From assembly GCA_024181965.1 (NCBI GenBank), contig BQXS01010791.1, positions 1 to 36,551 of the forward strand: a stretch of DNA of 36,551 nucleotides. The letters are read 5' to 3'. The DNA comes from Aduncisulcus paluster. Its lineage: Eukaryota; Fornicata. Under the pieces are notes generated by a model, which saw nothing but the letters and a program-made list of their open reading frames with translations, had not been told where the DNA came from and ran no database searches. Position numbers and translations under genes: made by a program. Positions 18,945 to 28,050 of this stretch are shown in pieces; position 1 is the first letter of the stretch; each line of letters starts with the position of its first letter.

Positions 18945-20818
18945 CATCCGGATTAAACTCGTCACTTGATTCTTCATCATTTTCAATGAGAGAACCCTCT
19001 GAATTTTCTTCATCCATTGTGACAAATTGTTGTTGGGCAACTCTTCTTGATGGACGCTTAGTTTTGGTCTCAACCTCCTCTTCTTCTTCCTCTCCATCTT
19101 GCAGGAAAGAACTAGATGATTCTTCAGAGAATTCTTCTTCCTCTTCCTCTTCTTTCCTCTTCTTGCGACCCCTTCGAGCTGGAACTTTTGCTTTCTTGTT
19201 GTCCTTTGTTTTCTTGGCTGGTTGTTTCTTCTGCCTACTTGAAGTGGACTTTGTGGCAGTTGAGCTGGAGATCTGACTCTTTCCTTTTTTCCTTCCTTTC
19301 TTGCTGATAACAGTTTCTTCAGTTTCCAAATCCTTCAAATCTTCTTCTTCCTCTTCTTCTTTATCTTTTGAGGTACCAATCCTTGAAGCTTGGTCATTTT
19401 GAGCCCCGAGAGTAAGGACACCACGTGGAGGTACCACTTCCTCTTCCTCTCCATCTTTCCCCTCTTCTTCTTCAGCATCCATTGTCTTCATTTCTTCTTC
19501 TCTCCTCTCCCTGATGAGTTCAATCATGTCACTACTGTTCACAGTGACCTTGCTTCCACATTTAGAACAACGGACAGGCTTGAAGAAGGAAGCATAATCA
19601 GTGGGACTAAATAGGGAAGATCCAGATGTATCGCCACGATCTCTGGCCTGCCTCTTCATCTTATCGCAATATTCATCAACAGATCTCTCAGCACAAGTGA
19701 TGCACATGACAGAGGAGCACTTAGTGCACACGCATCCATTTATACATACGCATGAACACACAGAGCATTCATATGTGTTAAGATCACGCATAAGCATGTC
19801 AAGCTCAACCTGAGAGCGGATACCAACGCTGAGAAGAGCGGAAGAAAGGGGAGGGAAGAAAGAAGATGCATTAACGAGCATAATGGGACTGTCAGTGGGA
19901 GACAATTTCTTGGAAGAAGAGGATACGGATGAAATATGGTCTGATGCGATGCCAGAACTATCCATAATCTCATGTTCATCTTTGGGACGAGATTCTTTGT
20001 CTTCTTCCTCAGAAAAAATTTGACTTCCTTCATCTTCTTCATCAAAATGCATATTAATTGTCCTGACAGCATCACTCATCGCATTTTGAATATTGTCACT
20101 CCGATTGGACCTTTTAGACTGGGTGGAATAGGCCGAATGAGAGTCGAAAGCTATCCCCCCTTCACGTCCATCCCAACGACAGAGATATCCTCCTGAAACT
20201 AACGTTTTCAAGGTATTAATGGAATCGGAATACGAAAGAACTGCGCCAAGATGTCCTCTTTTCTGGGAGGAAGAGGATTGTGAGAGAGTCATCTCTTGAT
20301 TACGCATGGCAATCAACTGATCAACGTGAACGGGGGCTGGAGCGGAAGTAAACATGTATTGCATAACACGATAGGCATATTGTGATTGTGGAATTGATAA
20401 AAATCTCGTGGGAGGGACTAATTCAGGAGCTTCAGTGGACTTCTGCTGACGAAATGGGTTTCCGCAGTGAAGAAGAGCAATGTGATGAACTCTAGGAGCT
20501 TTAGGTGTTATGGGAATAAATGTTTTGATACTGAAATGCTTGCCAAATTTGGATAGCAATTCTCTCAAAGACTTGATACTTTCTTCCAATGGTCCCAATG
20601 CATCTTCATTCCAATGAGCTTGCAGAGTAGCCAGTGGTAATAAGGGCCGTTTGATAAGTATCTGGAACGATATAATAATTGGAAAAGGGTAGAAAAGTAA
20701 ATATCAGAAACTTCGAAGGCTTACACTGTTTAATGCGCAAAAGAAAACATACATGAAAAAGAACGACATCATTCCTTATCTTTGGAGGCTCTGGTTGCTT
20801 TGGAACTTCCTCACTCAT
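18931..20818 (-). CDS. NSE1: NSE1, RING-like subunit of the SMC5/6 complex (two exons)
   Basis: Exon 1 is 20818-20753 (22 codons from ATG) and exon 2 is 20661-18931. The GT-AG intron 20662-20752 keeps the frame, giving 598 residues. Residues ~15-85 and ~100-200 match the two winged-helix regions of NSE1, including a conserved HIALLHC strand and a TLKTLVSGGYL helix-strand. A zinc region at ~320-390 has CSVC, an 8-residue spacer ending NGCV, CTKC, MCITC and later CSKC. Cys spacing agrees position for position with my recollection of NSMCE1, except that the usual His of the C4HC3 finger is Cys (MC instead of MH). NSE1 binds NSE3 and supports SUMO/ubiquitin-linked DNA repair by SMC5/6 in the nucleus. 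About 200 extra C-terminal residues alternate acidic runs with Lys/Arg-rich segments, beyond the usual length. Family call is strong; the tail's role is unknown. Confidence 0.85.
20662..20752 (-). other. Spliceosomal intron of NSE1 (91 bases)
   Basis: The donor is GTATGTTTTC after codon 22 (phase 0) and the acceptor is TCGTTCCAG. Reading through would change the sequence from conserved-looking to unlike NSE1. Splicing gives FHILIKRPLLPLATLQAHW, a plausible first winged helix continuing into exon 2. Confidence 0.85.
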
Positions 20819-21122
20819 TTCCAAAATGGTGATTTGAGGTTGGAACGTTTTGAACTGATTATTATCTTTTTTGCGAGGTAAAATGAAATTTATTGATTAA
20901 TAAATGCTTGATTCTTTTGTTTAGTTTGAATATAGCTATCATATTTTGCTGAAAACATTTTTGTGCCATTTTCGAGTAATATACGGATTACAATGAAATA
21001 GAAAATGAGCGTATGTTGTTTGAATATAATGCTTTATTTTGATTTATGCTATGATTTTCTGTTTTACTTTTTGAATCACTCTATAGATAGTGCATCATAC
21101 TCAATGTGTAATTAGGATCATA
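20819..21122. promoter_or_regulatory. Divergent intergenic region, NSE1 and membrane protein
   Basis: About 300 A+T-rich bases separate two outward-pointing genes, so it should carry both promoters. I see no recognisable element. Confidence 0.45.
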
Positions 21123-22397
21123 ATGATCCACATATTTTTATTAATCAGTATTATTTATAATGTAACATCAATTACAGTTTTTGACGCAGTGTTTGTTCCA
21201 GAAACAGGTTGTCGAGATAGGATTGGATCGTCATATGCGGAAAAACTCTCTGCTCCCTTTTCATCTGCATGTCTTGATTTAGGTATTTACATCACTTTTC
21301 CTGAAACAGCATTCTCATTGTGGCTTTGTGAAGGAGCTAGTGTTAGTATTGGAAGTTGTTATGGAGCTGAGCCATATCTTCTTTATGATGACACATACGA
21401 GACCGATCAAGAATATTTCATTGCCCTCCCGGAATCTTTGCCATGTGGAGGAGAGTTTATTGTTGTTCTTACCGAAGGTGACAATCCAACAGATCCTGTT
21501 CTTGCATACACAGATCCTCCATTCTCCATTTCTGAGATGATGTACTTTGGTGATTCAGTCATTGTTCCAACCGAACCGGGAGTTGTCACCGCAAGGATGT
21601 ACCTGTCATGTCGTGTCGCTGGAGTTATTGATACATTCACTCCCTCATTCTCTGATGAGTCCACGAAACCTGTTGATTATTCTTTTGAAATTCAAACATC
21701 TTCCATAATAGACATGAAAATTAAGATAACTGAGGGCATTAGAGCAGCTCCCATTACTTTAACTGGCGTGACTGCTCATATCCGTCCCAGCAATACTGGT
21801 CCCCTGTGTCCCTCAGATGATGTATATATAACAACTTATTCATATATTGAGCCTGAAATATGGTCAGAATCCTCCGTTTCCATCATCACAGGTCAGCATA
21901 TTAATCCCATATCTCCTTTCCTCTCTTCGCCTCCTCTTAGTATCACTTGGCCATGGTGTGATGCTCCAATTGGATTAGCCATTAATTGGTATGTAACAAC
22001 AGTAATATTTGCCGTGGTCACAGTTCTTTTGGTGATTTTCGTTTGTGTTTGTGTGAGGGCAGGTGTCGAAGAAAAAGAGCATTTTGGAGGACAACGAGGA
22101 AATGGAGTTGGATGTTATCACATGAAAGACCCAGAGTTGATTAAAAATAAGGTCAAACAAGAAGAAAAGGGATTTGAATCGTCTCGTAGTTCGAAATCAG
22201 AACATCCGATTGATAGTGGAATAGAGATGATGAGAGTGAGAAAATCGAGGAAAAGGATTCATAAAATTAACCCTACAGCTGAAATGGATGAAGAGATGGA
22301 TGAAGAAATAAGAGGATACAGCGATATCGATCTCACCGATGAATCTCCAAAAACTCAACCTCTGGTTGTTTGTGACGAGGTTGAACTGAATGAATAA
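21123..22397 (+). CDS. Type I membrane protein with ~105-residue cytoplasmic tail
   Basis: I place the start at the ATG at 21123, which opens a signal peptide (MIHIFLLISIIYNVTS); the frame extends upstream only to a GTG. The product is 424 residues: ectodomain ~18-288 with about nine Cys, a membrane helix ~289-313 (WYVTTVIFAVVTVLLVIFVCVCV), then a tail of ~105 residues with a Cys pair at the membrane face (possible palmitoylation), a basic patch (RKSRKRIHK) and an acidic end. I do not recognise the family. Local similarity to the membrane protein at 17157-18104 (ETD-x-E-aromatic, W-hydrophobic-C, FSIS then VI-x-xx-P) suggests an old duplication now separated by NSE1. By inference it may be a surface receptor or adhesin. 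Confidence 0.8.
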   Translation: MIHIFLLISIIYNVTSITVFDAVFVPETGCRDRIGSSYAEKLSAPFSSACLDLGIYITFPETAFSLWLCEGASVSIGSCYGAEPYLLYDDTYETDQEYFIALPESLPCGGEFIVVLTEGDNPTDPVLAYTDPPFSISEMMYFGDSVIVPTEPGVVTARMYLSCRVAGVIDTFTPSFSDESTKPVDYSFEIQTSSIIDMKIKITEGIRAAPITLTGVTAHIRPSNTGPLCPSDDVYITTYSYIEPEIWSESSVSIITGQHINPISPFLSSPPLSITWPWCDAPIGLAINWYVTTVIFAVVTVLLVIFVCVCVRAGVEEKEHFGGQRGNGVGCYHMKDPELIKNKVKQEEKGFESSRSSKSEHPIDSGIEMMRVRKSRKRIHKINPTAEMDEEMDEEIRGYSDIDLTDESPKTQPLVVCDEVELNE

Positions 22398-22732
22398 AGC
22401 ATTTGTGATAAATTTTTTGATAATTGAAGGTTATTTTTGTTTTTATCTAACGTGGATTTTTTTTTCATAAATTTTCCCTTTTTGATATAAATCGAGAAAT
22501 CCAAATATTTATTTGTCAAAAAAATCGTTACTTTTGCAAATTCTACAAAAGAAATTCATTATCTTTCATATATACTTTTTTACTATTTGTTTTCGAGGAA
22601 GGATCAATATGATTAACTAATCGAAGCTTCGATTCCACTTTTTATTTGATTTTTAAAGTTTGTTTATTATATTTCAGTTATGGTTTTTGTTTCTAATCAT
22701 TTTTTATATGTTAAATACAAGATTTGTTTCCA
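22398..22732. other. A+T-rich intergenic region
   Basis: No gene is supported here. The right part has two acceptor-like sites, TTATATTTCAG (to about 22678) and GATTTGTTTCCAG (to about 22732), the second directly before an EF-hand-coding stretch. Confidence 0.5.
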
Positions 22733-22788
22733 GCTCCTTGATGTTGATGGGAGTGGCACAATTGATCGACAAGAGTTAGAAAGATTAG
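22733..22788 (+). pseudogene. Isolated EF-hand exon or fragment
   Basis: The reading LLDVDGSGTIDRQELERLG is a canonical calcium-binding EF-hand loop: D1, D3, S5, T7, D9 and E12 with Gly at 6 and Ile at 8. It is preceded by TTTGTTTCCAG (acceptor-like) and followed by GTAAAAT (donor-like), as an internal exon would be. I find no partner EF-hand or neighbouring exon on the + strand, and the next gene, on the other strand, ends seven bases later. It may be an exon of a split gene hosting the transporter in an intron, a remnant of a calmodulin-like gene, or the end of a small gene whose other exon I cannot see. Confidence 0.55.
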
Positions 22789-22794
22789 GTAAAA

Positions 22795-24276
22795 TTACAC
22801 GAGCTCTTCAACATCTCCTTTTTTTACATCAATATCTTCATGGATATCATCAGACAATAATTTTTTGTTTTCTGATTTCCCATCCATTGCTAAATGCTCA
22901 GCAGATCTCACCTTCAAGATGATTGTGAAAAGAATGGCGCAAATACCTGAAGCTGGCATCATAGAGATGATCCAACCTTGGTAACCCCACTTGTCAATGA
23001 TAGCTCCCATAGGGGCACCAGTTAATCCACTTCCAATCTTCTGGATTCCATCAAGGAGTCCAGAAGCTGTTCCAGTAGCTCCATGTCCAGCAAAGTCCAT
23101 AGCGCAAGTACTAGTGATGATTCCGTGAACTCCTGAGAAGAAGATAGAGATAAGCCCAATCATGACAGAACCAGCATAGTCATTCTGGTAAACGAAAACG
23201 AAAATGAACTGCATAACAAACACACCGCAAGTATTGAACAGAGCCACAGGCTGACGTTGAGCGTTACAGAAAAGATCAGAAATAACACCAGCGAGCAGAG
23301 ATCCGAACATTCCACCGATTGTTACTCCGTTGGCGGCAAGGATGTAAGGAATGGAGTTTGTATCATCTCCAAGGGAATTGAAATAGCTTGGATACCATGA
23401 AAGGATACCATCTCTGAACCATCCAATAAGAATCTCACATGCACCAAGGAAGTAGAAAATCTTCTGAGACAAGATTGGCTTGATAACTTCTCTGAAAGGA
23501 GGACGGGCATCACGGATCTGGGGATCATCTCCACGAAGAGTGAACAATTCATCTGCTGTGAACTTGTGCTCGGGGATAGCTGATGTGACCATCCAATCAA
23601 GGAAGAACATGATGAAGAGGGTGATGGCTGGGATATAGAACAGGAAGGGAGTAGGCAAAACGTCAAGAATTAAACCATTCACCTGGAAGGACAAGAAGAA
23701 ACCAAAACTGATAACAACTCCAAAGATTCCAGAGAAGAAACCTCTCTCAGAGATGTGGTACCAGTTCACACCAGCTTTACAGATAGAACTTGTGGAGAAT
23801 GTCTGGAAGAAGTTGTTGATGGCATACAAAATGGAGAGAACAACAACGAACTTAGTCCCAGTGAAATTGGTTTTCTGGGCTCCGTAAATGTAAGCTCCCA
23901 TTACAACATTCATCATACCACTTCCGGAAGTTCCGATCATAATACCCTTCTTGGCACCAATACGATCGACAATGAACCCATTCATGACCACGAATACAGC
24001 ATAAGCCCAGAAACCAACGGTGATAACAATACCAAGGTCATTTACACCAAAGTCCTGCTCAAGCTGAGAATACCCGCTGAGGACATTGATGTTATATCTT
24101 CCCATGTAACTCAGAGCGTATGAGAAACCAATAAGGCACCAGTTTAGTGTTCTGTACTTCGTGAAGTTCTTGGGATGTCCCATTGGATTTCTTTGTGTAT
24201 CAGCGATAATAGCACCTGATACGATGGCAATAGTGAGAGTCCATGTGACAATCTGAGCAATAGTTGAAGGATCCAT
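22795..24276 (-). CDS. Organophosphate:phosphate antiporter (MFS, GlpT/UhpT-like)
   Basis: A 493-residue MFS transporter of the OPA family, with about 12 membrane helices. Helix 1 has SYMGRYNIN with Arg60, equivalent to the first phosphate-binding Arg of GlpT (R45). Helix 7 has GWFRDGILSWYPSYF with Arg288, equivalent to GlpT R269. Both substrate-binding arginines are therefore present. FIVDRIGAKKGI is the usual loop 2-3 MFS motif. Family members exchange glycerol-3-phosphate, hexose-phosphate or phosphoglycerate for phosphate across a plasma or organelle membrane. The exact substrate cannot be read from the sequence. An N-terminal hydrophobic segment (residues ~8-25) precedes helix 1 and could be an extra anchor, as in eukaryotic SLC37-type members. 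Its stop lies next to the isolated EF-hand on the opposite strand. Confidence 0.92.
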   Translation of the reverse strand: MDPSTIAQIVTWTLTIAIVSGAIIADTQRNPMGHPKNFTKYRTLNWCLIGFSYALSYMGRYNINVLSGYSQLEQDFGVNDLGIVITVGFWAYAVFVVMNGFIVDRIGAKKGIMIGTSGSGMMNVVMGAYIYGAQKTNFTGTKFVVVLSILYAINNFFQTFSTSSICKAGVNWYHISERGFFSGIFGVVISFGFFLSFQVNGLILDVLPTPFLFYIPAITLFIMFFLDWMVTSAIPEHKFTADELFTLRGDDPQIRDARPPFREVIKPILSQKIFYFLGACEILIGWFRDGILSWYPSYFNSLGDDTNSIPYILAANGVTIGGMFGSLLAGVISDLFCNAQRQPVALFNTCGVFVMQFIFVFVYQNDYAGSVMIGLISIFFSGVHGIITSTCAMDFAGHGATGTASGLLDGIQKIGSGLTGAPMGAIIDKWGYQGWIISMMPASGICAILFTIILKVRSAEHLAMDGKSENKKLLSDDIHEDIDVKKGDVEELV

Positions 24277-25174
24277 ACTCTTTAGGTTGACGTGTGATTA
24301 AAAACCCATCTGAAAATCCATTTCTTCCCAATCCAGAATAGATCTTGAGAATATAAAATCTAGGCCAAAATAATGATGATTTTTTCGTAATTTTATGTTT
24401 ATTGTGGATATTTCTTTTTTTTTATAAAGATATTTTAATTTTTTTATGATTGATTTTGCCCACAAGGAAAAAATGTCTGTGGATTGTGTAATTGAATGAT
24501 ATTTCAAAAATTATTTTATTTTTAAAATAATTTTGGATTATTTCATTCTAATTTAACAATCTAATTTTTTGTTAATTTTCTATTTCTTCGTTTTTTGGTT
24601 ATCTCTTGTAATTAGTTTTAAAAAAACGAATATTATTGCATCCTTTCGCTAAAACACAGTTTTAAGTGCTTTATTCAGGTATAGTTTTGTAATTTTCAAA
24701 CCTCTGCCCTCTTTAGGCGAGATGTTTTTTACGTGACTTAAGATATTGTGATTTTATTTATTTTATTCGTTATACATTTTATTCTTAATAAATTGAATTG
24801 ATATTTGCAATTAGAACTTCACTGGATCAATCAGGTGATTGGATTTTGACCTGCCAAGCTACTGGCTTAGTTTTTTTGCTTGTATAAGCTCAAATATTTT
24901 TTTAACGTTCAAAATTATTTATAAATATGCATAAACATATAATGCGTATGTTTTCATTATGATTACCGTTTTGGTTTTGCTGATTTTGTGTGGTGGATTG
25001 ATTTCTCTACTTGAACGGTATTATTCCATCTAAATAATATTTTTTGAAATTAATATTGCTAATGATATTTTATCTTCTATTTTTTATATCATTTTATTAT
25101 ACTTTGTTTCGTACCATCTATTCTATCTGTGACATTTATTTTCCTAAAAATATGATGAAATATTCTAAATTTCA
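24277..25174. other. A+T-rich divergent intergenic region
   Basis: About 0.9 kb between outward-pointing genes, presumably holding both promoters. A 20-codon frame at about 24959 (hydrophobic, signal-peptide-like) cannot be spliced in frame to the next gene with the sites I tried, so I do not call it. I see no RNA gene. Confidence 0.5.
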
Positions 25175-27313
25175 ATGATTAAATCAATCTTTGAATTCAT
25201 TTTTATTTCCAAAGCAACTGATTCTTCCCAGGAATCTTCAAAATCAATTTCATCCTCTGTAAATGAATATTCCAGAAGTGAAATGCAAAGAATATATGAA
25301 AATATGAAGTTCTCTAAGAGCGTTTCTTCAACTATTGTATCAATAATTTCCTCAAACATCAAGACACTATCCCCTCAAGCATATGCAAAAGCTCAACGCA
25401 GTTTTACAAAATATCAGAGTTCTCATTCATACACTCCAAAATTTAGTCATAGCACCAGTTTGCGGTCATATTCTTCTCAAGAATCTCTTCCATCTCAGGC
25501 TCATTCGTCCCATTACAAAAATCGCAGTCAGTCTGCCCACACACATTATTCAGAGAAACCTCATGATGATATATCGAAGGAATCATGGGTTGCCGAGGAA
25601 ATGCGTGGAATTGGCGATGAAGCTCTTGAGGCTATCGCCAATGATATTAATGAAAATCTCGACAAGCATCTCCAACAACACGCCGAAGAATTTGAGAAAA
25701 TCGACTGGGATGAGGACGAAGACACTGATGAATATGATATTTTCTGTCCCGATGACTTTGAGAAAAAACGGCAAGAATTGGTCGGTGATGGTCTGGACGA
25801 TTCTTCCCCAACCGCTTCAAACCATCAAATTGATCCACAAAAACCTCACGAGTTGCGTCGTGGTACTGGTCGAGATTCTGATCCTAGCCGTCCTACTCTT
25901 GTTGAAGAAGATATTGGTGGTGAATCCGATCTTCCTCCGGGCATCGCCATTGAAACTTCCCTAAAACCTGACCCCCTGATGCCTATATCTGCTCAAATTT
26001 CCCAAGAACACCCAGACAAAGGATATCAAAACTCTCAATTCCCTCCTTTACTTGCCCCTGTACCTCCCTCAACCTCCGGTGGCATGTCTTCTTCAATGGT
26101 TCTCCCTCCTGCAAACTTTGGAAGATCCTCTAAAGTCTTAGATCCTGGTATGGGTCAATCACGGCCGTCTTTGCACCAGGATCATCAGAGCTTGCCCCAG
26201 CCCCCCCGTCAAGACGCTCCCATGTCTTCTCTTCAAATTCAGCAACGAGAACACGCTTTTAAACAATACATTCAAGAAATAACGCAAGAAATTATGACTA
26301 CAAAGAAATGGTTTGATGATTGTGTTGGTAAAATGGCTGCCGTGGAAAGCGAGCGAAAAAGGGCGCAAGACTGGCTAGCGAATGCCGAATCCATCAGAGC
26401 CACTGTGCCAGATCAGCACATGCAGCAATATAGAGAGAATGTTGTCAGAGCTCAACAGCATGTAACCAAAATGACTAATGAATGGAGACAATTGCAGAAG
26501 AGTGCCGTTGAGATCCAAAAACGAGGGAATAGCCTCGTCCAGCAACAAAAAGAGATGCAAGATCAATATAAATATTTCCAATATAAACTTAGTCAGATGT
26601 ATAGTGGTCCCTCCCTGCAACCTCCTCCTCCATCTCATCTGTACATTGGTTCTGATCCAAGATACCATGATCATGGGCCAAGAGATGGTGCATCTGATCC
26701 ACAACAATACCCACATCATACTGAGATGCCATCTGATACCTCCCAACCTCCCCGTGGAGTCCCACCTCCAATATCTATGTCTGGAGCCCACCCCTCTTAC
26801 CATCAATCATCTGGATACACGCTACATCACCCTCAGATGTATGGTGATATTCCTCAACAACAACCAAGGGGCCTTGACATGATCCCTGGACCTCATCATC
26901 CTTCTCTTCACCAAGCTCCAGCTTCTCCCATGGGTTCTAGACCTCAGTATCCACCTGGTATGCTTCATCAGGGCCCTATGCATTCTCAGCACCCTGTGCC
27001 ACCTGGAATGAGACCCGCACATCCCTCAACTGGACAATATCCTCAGGTTGGGGTCTACAGTGGTGCGATGGAAGACCCTCGTGCAGCTCATCACTCTTCT
27101 CAGCCTCTTGCTCCCTCCACGCCTCGTCGTGCAGACACCCTTTCAACACATCATGTCATATTGTCTCAGCCTCTCGGTCGCACTATAGCCTCTCCGAGTG
27201 ATCTGAGGAGTACAGCTCAATCAAAGGAAACCCTGGATCGGAATGCACAAGCCGTGGATGCTCTTTTGGACCAGTTAAAGATATCCCCACAGAGACCTCC
27301 TAAACGGGAGTAG
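25175..27313 (+). CDS. Coiled-coil, Pro/His/Gln-rich protein of unknown function
   Basis: A 712-residue frame ending in TAG. The start is uncertain: ATG 25175 gives a hydrophobic N-terminus (MIKSIFEFIFIS) that could be untranslated sequence, and ATG 25283 is an alternative. Residues ~1-110 are Ser-rich. Residues ~130-200 are an acidic helical region (ALEAIANDINENLDKHL). Residues ~357-476 form a long coiled coil. Residues ~480-640 are rich in Pro, His, Gln and Met and surely disordered. The last ~60 residues (SQPLGRTIASPSDL, then VDALLDQLKISP) look like a short conserved tail motif. I recognise no family. The composition recalls scaffold proteins of RNA-processing or transcription complexes, but that is inference only. 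Confidence 0.75.
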   Translation: MIKSIFEFIFISKATDSSQESSKSISSSVNEYSRSEMQRIYENMKFSKSVSSTIVSIISSNIKTLSPQAYAKAQRSFTKYQSSHSYTPKFSHSTSLRSYSSQESLPSQAHSSHYKNRSQSAHTHYSEKPHDDISKESWVAEEMRGIGDEALEAIANDINENLDKHLQQHAEEFEKIDWDEDEDTDEYDIFCPDDFEKKRQELVGDGLDDSSPTASNHQIDPQKPHELRRGTGRDSDPSRPTLVEEDIGGESDLPPGIAIETSLKPDPLMPISAQISQEHPDKGYQNSQFPPLLAPVPPSTSGGMSSSMVLPPANFGRSSKVLDPGMGQSRPSLHQDHQSLPQPPRQDAPMSSLQIQQREHAFKQYIQEITQEIMTTKKWFDDCVGKMAAVESERKRAQDWLANAESIRATVPDQHMQQYRENVVRAQQHVTKMTNEWRQLQKSAVEIQKRGNSLVQQQKEMQDQYKYFQYKLSQMYSGPSLQPPPPSHLYIGSDPRYHDHGPRDGASDPQQYPHHTEMPSDTSQPPRGVPPPISMSGAHPSYHQSSGYTLHHPQMYGDIPQQQPRGLDMIPGPHHPSLHQAPASPMGSRPQYPPGMLHQGPMHSQHPVPPGMRPAHPSTGQYPQVGVYSGAMEDPRAAHHSSQPLAPSTPRRADTLSTHHVILSQPLGRTIASPSDLRSTAQSKETLDRNAQAVDALLDQLKISPQRPPKRE

Positions 27314-28050
27314 TTGAATATCTAAATGTGAAGAAAATAGATGCGTAATTTTATCATTGTGATATTTGGGATTTCAAAAAATCGATCTATTTCGTTTATT
27401 ATATAGTATTTTCTGAGATTTTTTTTTTTTTTGAATGTTTCCAATCAAATAACATTTTGACCAGAATTATTTTCATATTGATGAATCCAAATTTAGATCG
27501 TCTACTATCTCATTCTGATCATTTCGTCATTCAATTAAAGCATAATTACTATTTTAATATTGTGGAACTTATTTAAATTATTAATATATCATTAATATAT
27601 TTCAAATGTGTATAATATCCATAACTCAGAAAACAATGATTTCTGTTGGTTGTCATTTTCCCTCGAAATTGTCAACCTGAAGAGTAAACTTTATCCCCAA
27701 TAAAACGGTTGATCGATATGCCTAGATTTGTAGCACTGATCGAAATTTTGATAATCAAATATTTGAAATATTCAATATTGTTGTTCTCTCCTTTGTTTTG
27801 AAATAGAATGAAGTATCACAATTTGTTTTTGAAGGTCAATATATCCAAAATGTTTGAAAAAAGAAATAAATACGTACATAAGAAATAGACTACAAAATAA
27901 AATGATAAAATGAAGCCCATTGACGAAAAAGATATTGATTCTACAATGTAGAAGCAACATATTGTTTGAAAAAGTGAAATAATTGAAAAAGAAATATGAA
28001 GATGTTGTAGAAATTGAAATTATAATTAATTGAAATTGAAAATATGGAGG
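27314..28050. other. A+T-rich convergent intergenic region
   Basis: About 0.74 kb between the 3' ends of two convergent genes. It holds short poly(T) and A+T runs only; no gene or structured element is supported. Confidence 0.6.

Noticed and set aside
24959-25030. A signal-peptide-like start (MITVLVLLILCGGL) as a first exon of the 25175 gene
   Set aside because: Every acceptor I tried gives a stop soon after joining, and the downstream protein does not look secreted.
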